From Bryobacterales bacterium (GTDB taxonomy: Bacteria > Acidobacteriota > Terriglobia > Bryobacterales > Bryobacteraceae), in contig JAEUQE010000020.1 in assembly GCA_016789785.1 (NCBI GenBank), forward strand, positions 1-58,289: a stretch of 58,289 bases of DNA, given 5' to 3'. Below are positions 17,657 to 26,544 of this stretch, piece by piece. Below the pieces are notes generated by a model. The model ran no database searches. It saw nothing but the letters and a program-made list of their open reading frames with translations, and was not told where the DNA came from. Position 1 is the stretch's first letter, and each line of letters opens with the position of its first letter. Made by a program: the position numbers and the translations under genes.

Positions 17657-19333
17657 TTAGTGGATGCCGAGTTTGTCTTCCAGGAAGTCCAAATCGCGAT
17701 CCGCCCGGTCCAGGCTTTGCTTTGCTTTCGCCGGATCCTGCGCCTTCAGTGCGTCTTCGGCGGCATCCAGATACTGCTCCATGCGGGTGAGCGCCGCCTT
17801 GAAGTCCGAACGCATGCCGAGGCCCATGGCGTTTTGTTCGGCCTGGAGGCGATTCAGTTTGTCACGGACCGCCACCGCCCGCGAACCCATCTTCACCATG
17901 CGGTCGTGCTGCGCGTCGAGTGCCGCGGTATCGACCGCCGGTTGCGATGGCGCCGGAGTTTTTGGCGCAGCCTGCTGCGGCGCAGTCGCTTGCTGAGTGG
18001 GTGGCGCGGGCTCCTGGCTGGCCGGTTGCGCTGGAGGCGCGCTCACAGTGGGCTGGTTCTGGGCGCGCTGAACGGGCGTGACCGGAGCAGGGGTGTGCTG
18101 CGCCGGCCGCACTGGCGTGCCGCTCTGCCCCGGACTCGCTGGCGTTGCCTCCGCCTGGCTGCCTGGTGGGACTTCCTGCGCAGGCGAGGAGGGTACACTG
18201 GCACTGGATGCCGGTTGCTGCGGAACGGGATCAGCCGCGGTCTGCGGCGGCGAATCGGCACGGGAGGAAAAGAACTTCGGCCCGAGCACCAGGCCCGCCG
18301 CGAGAACGCCGATCGCCACCAGCGATCCGAGCGCCATCCACAACCCGCGACGCGATGGTTCGCCCACCACCGTGACGGGCGGTCCCACTGGCGGGGCGGA
18401 CACAGGTTGCTGTGGCGGCGCTGGCTGGGCACCCGGCGGCATCAGCGTAGTCCGGGTCGCCGGCGCAGCCATCGAGCTTTGCCCCATTCCCTGACCGGCC
18501 ACCGGCTGCATCGCGCCGCGCACGTTCAGAATCGCCGTCCGGAAAGCCTCCGCCGATTGGAAGCGCTGCTGCGGATCCTTCGCCAAGGCCATCAGAATCA
18601 CTTCGTTCAAAAGCGACGGCACGTTGGGCACGATCTCGATCGGCGCGGCTGGCGCCATCTGCAAATGTCCCGCCATCACCGAGTAATCGCTAGGCCCTTC
18701 GAAAGGCCGCTTGCCCGTCACCATCTCGTACATGGTGATGCCGAGCGAGTAAATGTCCGACCGCGGATCCAACTCTCCACCGTTGATCTGCTCCGGCGAC
18801 ATGTAGTAGATCGAGCCCAGCGTGGTCCCTGTCTGCGTGAGCCGCTTATCGGAGCGCAGCTTCGCAATGCCGAAGTCCATCAGTTTGACGTGGCCCTCCG
18901 GCGTCACCACGATATTGGCTGGCTTGATATCGCGATGCACCACACCACGCCCGTGAGCGTAGGCCAGCGCGCGCAGCACCTGCTCGACATAGGAGCACGC
19001 CGTATCCACCGGAACACGGCCCAGCTTCTCGAGTTCTTTTTCCACCGACTGGCCTTCCACGAACTCCATCAGCATCAGAAGCTGATTGTTGTGGCGCAGG
19101 GCGGTGTACAGCGACGCGATGTTGGGATGCGACAGCGTGGCCTGCACCTTGATCTCGCGCAGGAAGCGGTCCACCAGGGCAGGCTCGCTCTGCAGGTCGG
19201 GCAGCAGCACCTTCAGCGCTTCAATGCGGTCCGAGATCAGGTTGCGGACCTTGTAGACGCGGCCCATGCCTCCCGCGCCGAGCACCTGCACGATTTCGTA
19301 ATCGCCGACGCGCTCGCCGATCTGGAACTGCAT
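17657..19333 (-). CDS. Transmembrane Ser/Thr protein kinase (PknB-like)
   Basis: 558 residues. The kinase domain spans about 11-270 with the glycine loop LGAGGMGRVY, K41, E60, catalytic HRDIKPAN (D135), DFG (D153) and SPEQ; all key residues are present. A Pro/Gln linker leads to a single transmembrane helix (about 331-350). A long Pro/Ala/Gln-rich stretch and a C-terminal helical segment (about 480-558), probably coiled coil, follow. The start ATG lies 1 bp after the stop of the CsgG-like gene, so they form an operon. The kinase probably couples signals from outside, or from that lipoprotein-like partner, to cytoplasmic phosphorylation. Confidence 0.92.
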   Translation of the reverse strand: MQFQIGERVGDYEIVQVLGAGGMGRVYKVRNLISDRIEALKVLLPDLQSEPALVDRFLREIKVQATLSHPNIASLYTALRHNNQLLMLMEFVEGQSVEKELEKLGRVPVDTACSYVEQVLRALAYAHGRGVVHRDIKPANIVVTPEGHVKLMDFGIAKLRSDKRLTQTGTTLGSIYYMSPEQINGGELDPRSDIYSLGITMYEMVTGKRPFEGPSDYSVMAGHLQMAPAAPIEIVPNVPSLLNEVILMALAKDPQQRFQSAEAFRTAILNVRGAMQPVAGQGMGQSSMAAPATRTTLMPPGAQPAPPQQPVSAPPVGPPVTVVGEPSRRGLWMALGSLVAIGVLAAGLVLGPKFFSSRADSPPQTAADPVPQQPASSASVPSSPAQEVPPGSQAEATPASPGQSGTPVRPAQHTPAPVTPVQRAQNQPTVSAPPAQPASQEPAPPTQQATAPQQAAPKTPAPSQPAVDTAALDAQHDRMVKMGSRAVAVRDKLNRLQAEQNAMGLGMRSDFKAALTRMEQYLDAAEDALKAQDPAKAKQSLDRADRDLDFLEDKLGIH

Positions 19334-19334
19334 G

Positions 19335-20309
19335 TCAGTTCTCCGGTGTCTTTACGGTGTCCCCAACCTGCGGAGTGCCGGAACCCTTGAACTTTCCGGT
19401 GGCCGACGAGTCGTCCACTTCCGTGATGACCAACTCGCCGATCTCATCCATGATGCGCTTGATCACGCGGCCCGTCGCCGGATCCTTCACTTCGCGATTG
19501 GAGCGGCTGATCTGCAGCTTGTCGCCCACCTTGAGGCCGACGCGAGCACCGGCGTTGATGATGATCGTGTCGCCGCTCACATCGGCGACCAGAGCTTGCA
19601 GTTTCACGCTGCGGATGGAGACGCGATCGGCATTGCCATCCACACCCGAAGCGAGCTGCTCGGTGGCTTTGACTACAGCTTCCCCGATGATGGTGGATGC
19701 GAAATTCCGGCTGCTCATGTCGTAGTAGCCGCCGCCGGATGAGGTCTGCGCGCCGCCGCTTCCGGTAAGCGCCGCGCCGGATCGCGTGGACGTTCCCTGA
19801 CCGCTGGCCACGCCCATCACCTCGCCGGTGTCGACACTGATGAGACGCGCGTTCAACGCCACCACGGCCTTCGATTCCCTCTTGCCAACCCCGCTGATTC
19901 CATAGCGCCCCGTCACACGCCCGATCGCGCCGACTTCGGTTGCCTTGTCGTCGCGGCCGAATTGCGTGATGCTGCCGATGATGATTGCGTCGACACCGAT
20001 CAGTTGGCCGATGCGTGCCGCGGTTGCCGGATTGGCTCGGTCCGAGTTCGAGAAATTCTGTTCGGTGAGGATCTTGTCCATGTTCTTGCGCTCATAGACC
20101 TGATAGACACCGGAGGAAACCAGTTTGTCGACCAGCAAGTCCGCGACCCCTCGGCCGACGTCGACATTCGAGTTGAAAATCGCCTGCACGGAACTGTAGA
20201 CGGTGGCATAGTCGAAGTTCAGCACGGCAACACGGCGTTTACGGGCTTGCTGTTGCGCGCCAAGCGGCATGACAGCAAGAAAAAGACAGGCAGCCCCAAG
20301 CAGCCTCAT
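19335..20309 (-). CDS. CsgG-family curli-assembly-like exported protein
   Basis: 324 residues with a signal peptide (about 1-18). The mature protein shows CsgG-family features: RRVAVLNFDYATV, GVADLLVDKLVSSGVYQVYERKNMDKIL and a GVDAIIIGSITQFG strand followed by a tail of beta-strands. CsgG homologues assemble outer-membrane export channels or act as periplasmic sensors. No curli subunit genes are near. It is cotranscribed with the Ser/Thr kinase directly downstream, suggesting a sensory or signalling role rather than curli secretion. Confidence 0.85.
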   Translation of the reverse strand: MRLLGAACLFLAVMPLGAQQQARKRRVAVLNFDYATVYSSVQAIFNSNVDVGRGVADLLVDKLVSSGVYQVYERKNMDKILTEQNFSNSDRANPATAARIGQLIGVDAIIIGSITQFGRDDKATEVGAIGRVTGRYGISGVGKRESKAVVALNARLISVDTGEVMGVASGQGTSTRSGAALTGSGGAQTSSGGGYYDMSSRNFASTIIGEAVVKATEQLASGVDGNADRVSIRSVKLQALVADVSGDTIIINAGARVGLKVGDKLQISRSNREVKDPATGRVIKRIMDEIGELVITEVDDSSATGKFKGSGTPQVGDTVKTPEN

Positions 20310-20441
20310 TCGAATGCACCTCCAACTGATATCAATTATACGGTCCCGGCAGGTATTTGCGATGGACGCAGTTCCACCTGAGGATAACGTGCGATCGATC
20401 GGGAGAAGCCATCAGGCTTGCGCCGGCTAGTCAAAAGTGCG

Positions 20442-22709
20442 CTACTCAGGCCGGCGTGGCAACGACCGTCCCGTCTTGCTCAGCCAGTTGCGGAACATCG
20501 CGGCGAAGTCCTGAGGCACCTTCAGCGTGCGAAGCTCCTCCACCGAGAAGCGCATTTTGCGCTTCCAGTTCGGATACTGCCAGGTGCTGGCGGGAAGGTT
20601 CTGCTGATGCGTCTCCTTGGTGAGATCCTCCTGATTCAACACCATCAACATGGAAGGCGTGTTCACCAGAAAGCCGATGATCGCGTTGTGCAACTCGCCG
20701 GTCAGTTCCAGCACATCTTCGGCGTTGCGCGGAAACCACGGCGGCAGCAGTTCCAACTCATGCATCGCGTTGAGGATCAACTGGCGGTCTTCGCGACGCT
20801 CAACAATTTGCCGGCGATAGCTCTCCTCTTCCGGAAGTAACCCCGCGGCCTTCCGTGCTTCGATATCCCGATTGATCCAGAATCCGGCGAGTGTCGGCAG
20901 ATCATGCGTGGTGGACGCGACCAGGGCTTGACGGGCGTATTCGTGCAGCCGCCGCATGCGCCCTTCCTGTTTCTCGAAGTAGAGCACCTTGTAGCTCAAG
21001 ATGCCGAAGCGGTCCAGCGCCTCTCGCATGCTGTGTTCCACAGTACCCAAATCCTCGCCGACAATGAGAAACTGCCCGCGATGACTTTCGAGCGCGAGGA
21101 TTCGCAGCAGATCCTCAGCGTTGTCGCGCACGTAGGCGCCCTCGCGCGCGGGATAGCCGTCGGGAATCCAGAAGAGGCGAAACAGCCGCATCACATGATC
21201 GATACGCAATGCGCCGCCGTGACGGCTGTTCGCTCGAATCGCATCAATGAACAAACGGTAGCCCGTTTCGAAATAGCGCTCCGTGTTCGGCGGCGGAAAC
21301 GCCCAGTCCTGACCCTCCGGCGCGAACCCATCGGGCGGCGATCCCACACGGCAACCTGAGACAAAGAAATCGCGGTAGGCCCACAGGTCCGCACCGCACT
21401 TGTCCACTGCCAACGCCAGGTCATGATACAGACCGATGGGTAGACCGAGCCTTTTCGCCTTGGCCTGCACTTCACCGAGTTGCTGATCGATCAGCCACTG
21501 CACATACATGTGGTACTCGACACGCACCGCGTGCACCTGCGCGAATTCCTTCACCTCCGGACTCTCCGGGTTCTGATACGCGGCAGGCCAATCCGGCCAG
21601 ATCCAGAGTTCGGGATTGCCTTCGTGAAGCTGATCCCAAAGCGCGCAGTAAAGGGCGAAGCGTTCCAGCCGCTCGCCTCCCTCGGCGACGAACCGGGCAT
21701 ACTCGGCCACACGTCCGGCATCCTCACCGTCGCGGCGCTTGCGTAGGAATTCCTCGAAGGCAAGGCGGAGGGCGCTCTGTTTCAATGCCCAAATCTGCTC
21801 ATACTCCACATACTCGGCGTCGCGCAGGGCCTGGATGCGGGTCTGTATCTCCGGGCTGGCGAACTCCTGCCGCGCTTGCCCAGATTGCCGGAACTCGGGA
21901 ACGCTCTCCACATCGATATAGAGCGGATTGCGCCAGTAGGTCGAGTTGGGAAGATACGGGCTGATGTTGTAGGGCTGCCGGTTCTCGATCGCATGCAGAG
22001 GATTCAAGGCCAGAAAGCTGCACTCCAGATCCTTGGCCACCCAGTCCAGCAGTGCATTCAGGTCGGAGGTATCGCCGCATCCCCAGTTGCGCCCGGAGCG
22101 CACGCCGTAGAGACTCACCGCGACGCCCGCAGTCTTGCCGCCTTGCTCGAGGACTTCCGGCAGCCACGCGCGATCCGGACCAACAATCAGCAGTGCTTCC
22201 GCCGTCGACGTACCGTCCGGAAGGACCACCGTCAGCCGGATTCGGTGGTAGCCCATCGGCGGCAGAAAGGGCCAACTGCCCGTGCGTTCCTGATACTCCT
22301 CGCCGAACTCGGTTTGCGCCGTGATCGGCCATTCCGCCACAGGAAGATCGGCCGTTTGCACCGCACCGTCCTCCTGGATCAACTCCGCGCGGAAAACAGC
22401 GTTGAGCAGGCGTGACGGGAGCCGGACCGGAATCCGGAACGGCTGGCCATGCGCGACTACCGCGGTCTTCGGAATCGTGGTTGTCCAGAAGCTCCGGTGG
22501 AATTCCTGAAGACTTTCCCCGGTGCGAGACTCGCTCGAAACGTCGACACCAAGGGAGGTCAGAATGGAGCGCCGCACGTCTTCGGAAGGCGTGTGCCGGT
22601 TGCCCCAGATATCCCAAAACTCGGGCACGATCCCGTGCGCGTTGCAGAGTTCCAGGAGTGGATCGGCGAGGGCGGCGCCATGGCGGTCAGCGTTTGGAGA
22701 GTTCAGCAT
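20442..22709 (-). CDS. malQ: 4-alpha-glucanotransferase (amylomaltase, GH77)
   Basis: 755 residues. It begins with an N-terminal beta-sandwich extension, then the GH77 barrel. Motifs include GVRSGRNWGCGD, NPLHAI with SPYLPNS, the nucleophile region ALRIDHVMRLFRLFWIP, the acid/base region VGEDLGTVE, and TTHDLPTLAGFW. All catalytic carboxylates are in place. It transfers alpha-1,4-glucan segments in maltodextrin and glycogen metabolism in the cytoplasm. Other maltose genes are absent here; it is divergent from nuoB. Confidence 0.95.
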   Translation of the reverse strand: MLNSPNADRHGAALADPLLELCNAHGIVPEFWDIWGNRHTPSEDVRRSILTSLGVDVSSESRTGESLQEFHRSFWTTTIPKTAVVAHGQPFRIPVRLPSRLLNAVFRAELIQEDGAVQTADLPVAEWPITAQTEFGEEYQERTGSWPFLPPMGYHRIRLTVVLPDGTSTAEALLIVGPDRAWLPEVLEQGGKTAGVAVSLYGVRSGRNWGCGDTSDLNALLDWVAKDLECSFLALNPLHAIENRQPYNISPYLPNSTYWRNPLYIDVESVPEFRQSGQARQEFASPEIQTRIQALRDAEYVEYEQIWALKQSALRLAFEEFLRKRRDGEDAGRVAEYARFVAEGGERLERFALYCALWDQLHEGNPELWIWPDWPAAYQNPESPEVKEFAQVHAVRVEYHMYVQWLIDQQLGEVQAKAKRLGLPIGLYHDLALAVDKCGADLWAYRDFFVSGCRVGSPPDGFAPEGQDWAFPPPNTERYFETGYRLFIDAIRANSRHGGALRIDHVMRLFRLFWIPDGYPAREGAYVRDNAEDLLRILALESHRGQFLIVGEDLGTVEHSMREALDRFGILSYKVLYFEKQEGRMRRLHEYARQALVASTTHDLPTLAGFWINRDIEARKAAGLLPEEESYRRQIVERREDRQLILNAMHELELLPPWFPRNAEDVLELTGELHNAIIGFLVNTPSMLMVLNQEDLTKETHQQNLPASTWQYPNWKRKMRFSVEELRTLKVPQDFAAMFRNWLSKTGRSLPRRPE

Positions 22710-22764
22710 TCACAAATTCTGATTCTACCTGTTTCGTGGGATAATCTTGATTAACGGGTACAAG

Positions 22765-23325
22765 ATGCAAGCCACAATCGGTGAATCCAAGCTCATGCTC
22801 GAAGGGCCGGACGACCTGTTCGCGCATGTGGATAATGAGGATTATCAACACGTTGCGCAGAGTGTCGTCACTACCACTCTCGACAAGGTGATCAACTGGG
22901 GCCGGTCGAATTCGATCTGGCCGATGACCTTCGGCCTGGCTTGTTGCGCGATCGAAATGATGGCGATGAGCGCGTCCCGCTATGACATCTCCCGTTTCGG
23001 CGCGGAAGTCTTCCGAGGTTCGCCGCGGCAGAGCGACTGCATGATCATCGCCGGCCGCGTCTCGAACAAAATGGCGCCCGTCATCCGCCAGTTGTACCAG
23101 CAGATGCCCGAGCCGCGCTATGTGATCTCCATGGGAGCCTGCGCGACGTCGACGGGCGTCTTCAGCAACTACGCGCTGGTGCCGGTGAACCAGGTGATTC
23201 CGGTGGACGTGTATGTCCCGGGATGTCCGCCCCGCCCGGAACAGTTGATCTATGCCATTATGCTGCTCCAGAAGAAGATGGAAGGCGAGCGCGGCACCTT
23301 GATGAAGGCCCTTAATCTCGATTAA
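22765..23325 (+). CDS. nuoB: NADH-quinone oxidoreductase subunit B
   Basis: 186 residues from ATG 22765; an in-frame TTG lies 18 bp upstream. The N2 [4Fe-4S] ligand cysteines are present in [15 protein letters not shown] and GCPPRPEQL, along with the conserved [11 protein letters not shown] segment. This subunit of complex I passes electrons from the peripheral arm to quinone. It stands alone: no nuoA, nuoC or nuoD flanks it, which is unusual because nuo genes are normally in one operon. It may be an additional copy or part of a scattered set. Confidence 0.95.
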   Translation: MQATIGESKLMLEGPDDLFAHVDNEDYQHVAQSVVTTTLDKVINWGRSNSIWPMTFGLACCAIEMMAMSASRYDISRFGAEVFRGSPRQSDCMIIAGRVSNKMAPVIRQLYQQMPEPRYVISMGACATSTGVFSNYALVPVNQVIPVDVYVPGCPPRPEQLIYAIMLLQKKMEGERGTLMKALNLD

Positions 23326-23350
23326 GCGGCTCAATCTCGATTAAGCCGCT
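23325..23350. terminator. Hairpin between convergent genes (bidirectional terminator candidate)
   Basis: AGCGGCT and AGCCGCT form the outer stem and AATC/GATT an inner stem around TC. It lies in the 31-bp gap between nuoB and the convergent exported-protein gene. It is built from a 19-bp tandem duplication (23314-23332 and 23333-23351) whose single G-to-C difference turns the direct repeat into a stem. No long T-tract follows. Confidence 0.5.
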
Positions 23351-23356
23351 CGGCCG

Positions 23357-23989
23357 TCAGTTCGCTTTCGTTCCGCTGATGCGGAAATTGCGAAAGCTGC
23401 CGGTGTCGAAGAAACTGCCGATTCCGACCTTGCCCGCCCCGAGACTCATATCCACAGCTCGCATCGACGGGCTGGTCTGCCCATCCACCCACACATCGAC
23501 ACGTCCCGTCGTCCCGTCGTAGACCAGCTTCACCTTGTGCCACACGCCGTCCTTCAACGTCGCGGGCCCTTCTTCGGAACTGATGCGCACGCGGTCGCCG
23601 CCATAAACGTGGAAGATGCCGTTGTGCACCGCGACCTGCTTTGCGGCATCCACGGACAAGTGCGCATAGTTGAAGTGCTCCGCGTCGCGCCACGCATAAA
23701 CGAGAATGAGCGAATTCCTGCGGTTGCGCTTGGCCTTGGGCTCCGCCTGCATCTCCACCTCCACGGTGGCCTTCAGATAGTCCGCAGTATCCGCCAGCGC
23801 GTACTGGCTGGGACGTCGAGGCTGCGTCGACGGACGCGGAACCAGCAGTTCCAACACCCCATCCGACACCTTCCAATCCGAGGCGACGGGGAGTTTCCAG
23901 GTGAGACCGAAGGCTTCGATGGTACCCGCGGGTTCGTCCGCGCAGGCAAGTCCGGCCAGGAGTGAAACGAGAATGAGGCGCAACATCAC
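23357..23989 (-). CDS. Exported concanavalin/LamG-like (DUF1080-type) protein
   Basis: 210 residues with a signal peptide (about 1-17). The rest is a jelly-roll: YLKATVEVEMQA, WRDAEHFNYAHLSVD, WHKVKLVYDGTTGRVDVWVDG and GKVGIGSFFDTGSFRNFRI. These are typical of DUF1080/LamG-like carbohydrate-binding or glycan-hydrolase-associated domains common in Acidobacteria and Planctomycetes. No catalytic residues can be pointed to. Its 3' end faces nuoB. Confidence 0.75.
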   Translation of the reverse strand: MMLRLILVSLLAGLACADEPAGTIEAFGLTWKLPVASDWKVSDGVLELLVPRPSTQPRRPSQYALADTADYLKATVEVEMQAEPKAKRNRRNSLILVYAWRDAEHFNYAHLSVDAAKQVAVHNGIFHVYGGDRVRISSEEGPATLKDGVWHKVKLVYDGTTGRVDVWVDGQTSPSMRAVDMSLGAGKVGIGSFFDTGSFRNFRISGTKAN

Positions 23990-24048
23990 GACGCGATTAT
24001 CTCTCAGCCGGTTTGCCGGGGTCCATCGTCTGTGATTTACTTGGGTTG

Positions 24049-25008
24049 ATGAAGACCCCTACTCTCCCCGTTCTTCTCCTGCTTGGCGCTTCCGCTCTTT
24101 GCGTGACTCCGCTGGCTGCGCAGGTCGAAATCAAGCGCGGTTCCGATCAGATTACTGTCGAGATCAATGGCGCTCCATTCACGTCGCTCTATATTGCGAA
24201 TGTCCGCAAACCCTACCTGCATCCGTTGCGATCGGCATCGGGCAAGATCGTGAGCCGGCAGTATCCAATGGAGAGCGTCGAGGGTGAGCCCAAGGACCAT
24301 CCGCATCATCGCGGGCTTTGGTTCACCCATGGTGATGTGAATGGCGTCGATTTCTGGATGAGCGATCCCATGGCCCGCAATGATAACGGGGCCATCATCG
24401 CCGTGAAGCAGATTCACCGTGCCAAGGGCGGCCGCGACAAAGGCCAGATCGTCGCGACGTTCGAATGGCGCGACAAAGCCGGTGCCGTGCATCTGGTGGA
24501 AGAACGCACCATGACGTTCTACGCGGAGAAGGACCGCCGCATCGTCGATATCGATGCGAAGCTCATCGCCGCAAACCGCGATGTGAAATTCGGCGATACC
24601 AAGGAAGGCAGCTTCGGCCTGCGCCTGAATCCGCAACTTCAGGAGCAGAAGGGCACAGGCACAATGACCAACGCGGAAGGGGCCCAGAAGGAAAAGCAGG
24701 TCTGGGGCAAGGCCAGCCCGTGGGTGGACTATGCGGGCACGCTCGACGGCGAGAAGATGGGCATCGCGATCCTGGATCATCCCACCAATCCGCGCCATCC
24801 CACCTACTGGCACTCGCGCGCCTATGGCTTGTTTGCAGCGAACATTTTCGGTCTGCATGATTTCTATGCCGACAAGACCAAGGATGGAAGCCTGACGTTG
24901 AAGAAGGGTGACTCGCTGCGCTTCCGCTATCGCGTGCTGATCCACCCGGGTGACACCGCCTCCGCGAACGTCGCGGCTGAGTTCAAGAAATTCGCGCAGA
25001 TCAAGTAG
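24049..25008 (+). CDS. PmoA-family exported protein (DUF6807)
   Basis: 319 residues from ATG 24049, with a signal peptide ending LAAQ (about 24). The body matches the family often labelled 'PmoA': KPYLHPLRSASGK, DHPHHRGLWF, HGDVNGVDFW, LDHPTNPRHPTYWHSRAYG and a terminal GDSLRFRYRVLIHPG strand. Despite the label this family is unrelated to methane monooxygenase. The conserved histidines suggest a metal or sugar site. Such proteins are abundant in polysaccharide-degrading Acidobacteria and Planctomycetes; the activity is not established. Confidence 0.85.
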   Translation: MKTPTLPVLLLLGASALCVTPLAAQVEIKRGSDQITVEINGAPFTSLYIANVRKPYLHPLRSASGKIVSRQYPMESVEGEPKDHPHHRGLWFTHGDVNGVDFWMSDPMARNDNGAIIAVKQIHRAKGGRDKGQIVATFEWRDKAGAVHLVEERTMTFYAEKDRRIVDIDAKLIAANRDVKFGDTKEGSFGLRLNPQLQEQKGTGTMTNAEGAQKEKQVWGKASPWVDYAGTLDGEKMGIAILDHPTNPRHPTYWHSRAYGLFAANIFGLHDFYADKTKDGSLTLKKGDSLRFRYRVLIHPGDTASANVAAEFKKFAQIK

Positions 25009-25066
25009 GTCTTTGTCGATCCTGGCGCCACTTCTTCGTCCACCCGGTGGATAGGACACTGGAACT

Positions 25067-25543
25067 ATGTCAAAGATGCTGATCGTTCTGCTCCTCGGCA
25101 CAAGTCTCATAGGGGGCGAGACCAAGCCCACGCTTTCCGATTTCCGCTTCCTGACGGGGCACTGGCGGTGCGAAGTGTGGGGCGGTGTGGGCGAAGAGGT
25201 GTGGATGGCGCCATCCGGTGGAAACATGCTCGGCATGTTCCGTTTCATCAAGGGCGGAAAGCTCGAATTCTCTGAGATCTTCGGCGTCGAGGAGCGCGCT
25301 GGCGGGCTTACCTTTCTCCTACGCCACTTCTCGCCGGGCTTGAAGGCATGGGAGGACAAGGAATCTCCGCTCGAGTGGAAGATCGCGGAGTGGAAACAGA
25401 ACGAAACGCTGTTCACGCGGGAAGGTGTCACACTGCGCTACAAACTGGAGTCGCCGGATGTGCTGGTCGCCACCATGGTGAGCACCAAAGGCGGGAAGAC
25501 GGAGACGCACGTGTTCCGCTTTCAGCGCGTCAAGGAGAGATAG
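25067..25543 (+). CDS. Exported DUF6265-like protein
   Basis: 158 residues with a short signal (about 1-16). FRFLTGHWRCEVWGG followed by EEVWMAPSGGNMLGMFR is the recognition pattern of the DUF6265 family, a small lipocalin-like beta-barrel of unknown function. It lies 58 bp after the PmoA-family gene on the same strand, so cotranscription is likely. Confidence 0.8.
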   Translation: MSKMLIVLLLGTSLIGGETKPTLSDFRFLTGHWRCEVWGGVGEEVWMAPSGGNMLGMFRFIKGGKLEFSEIFGVEERAGGLTFLLRHFSPGLKAWEDKESPLEWKIAEWKQNETLFTREGVTLRYKLESPDVLVATMVSTKGGKTETHVFRFQRVKER

Positions 25544-25547
25544 CGTT

Positions 25548-26423
25548 TCAGTAGGTCACCGCGCCCTTGACGTTGAGACGCACCCTGTAGACCGAGGTCA
25601 GCGCCGTCACGTAGAGTGTCTGAAAGTCGGGATCGCCGAATGCGCAATTCCGGGGCGTCTCCGCGAACTCGATCGTCTTCAGAAGCTTGCCCTGTGGCGT
25701 GTAGATCGCCAGTTGGTTGCACGTGACGTAGAGATTACCCTTCTCATCGGTGCGGATTCCATCGGGTGGACCGTCGATATCCTTGACGAACACACGCTCA
25801 TTGGCTGCCTTTCCGGACCCGTCGAGATCATAGGCGTAGATCACCCGTTCATCCGAGTTCGCCACGTACAGGATGCGGCCGTTTGGCGACAGCGTGACGC
25901 CGTTTGGCCGTCCCTTGGGCTTGGCCATCAATTCCAACTCGCCCTTCGGCGTGATGTGATAGATCCCGTAGAAATCGAGTTCACGGCCTTCGATCTGTTC
26001 GCCGAACGCGGGATCCGTGAAGTAGATGTGGCCGTCTTTGCGGACCACCACGTCATTTGGCGCATTCAGCCGCTTTCCTTGATACTTGTCGGCAAGCACC
26101 TCCCATCCATCCTTGGTCTTGCGCACCACACGGCGTGTGCGGCTCTCGCAGGAGATCAGCCGCCCCTGGGGATCGAAGGTGTTGCCATTGGTGCCTGCCG
26201 AGTTGTCGCGAAACGTTTGCACACCCACGCCCGGCACCCACTTCACCACCCGGTTGTTCGGGACATCACTGAAGATGAGAAACCCTTCGCGCGACCAGAC
26301 CGGTCCCTCCGTGAAGCGGTAATTGCCCGCCACTTTCTCCACCTTGAGGTCTGTGAAGTCTTGTGCCAGCGTGCTTGCGCCCACCATCAGAATCCAAGCT
26401 GCCAATCGAAACATCCTAATCAT
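25548..26423 (-). CDS. SMP-30/gluconolactonase-family exported protein
   Basis: 291 residues from the ATG at 26423 (MIRMFRLAAWILMV), which opens a signal peptide. A six-bladed beta-propeller follows: FTEGPVWSREGFLIFSD, NAPNDVVVRKDGHIYFTDP, GRPNGVTLSPNGRILYVAN and GPPDGIRTDEKGNLYVT. The acidic and Asn metal ligands of SMP-30 lactonases are present. It probably hydrolyses a sugar lactone in the periplasm. The frame extends 28 codons further upstream, but that extension lacks signal character. Confidence 0.87.
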   Translation of the reverse strand: MIRMFRLAAWILMVGASTLAQDFTDLKVEKVAGNYRFTEGPVWSREGFLIFSDVPNNRVVKWVPGVGVQTFRDNSAGTNGNTFDPQGRLISCESRTRRVVRKTKDGWEVLADKYQGKRLNAPNDVVVRKDGHIYFTDPAFGEQIEGRELDFYGIYHITPKGELELMAKPKGRPNGVTLSPNGRILYVANSDERVIYAYDLDGSGKAANERVFVKDIDGPPDGIRTDEKGNLYVTCNQLAIYTPQGKLLKTIEFAETPRNCAFGDPDFQTLYVTALTSVYRVRLNVKGAVTY

Positions 26424-26544
26424 GATAGCTGTCAGACGGCCTGGGCACCGGACAAGCTGGACGAGTGCGGCCCGAGGCTTGCCAAGACTAAGATTGAAGA
26501 TACCCATGCTTTCACTGCCGGCCGTTTTCGAGGGGATTTAGCCG

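Noticed and set aside
17660..19390. Plus-strand open frame of 576 codons opposite the Ser/Thr kinase
   Set aside because: Arg/His-rich composition and complete overlap with an unmistakable kinase gene; a high-GC shadow.
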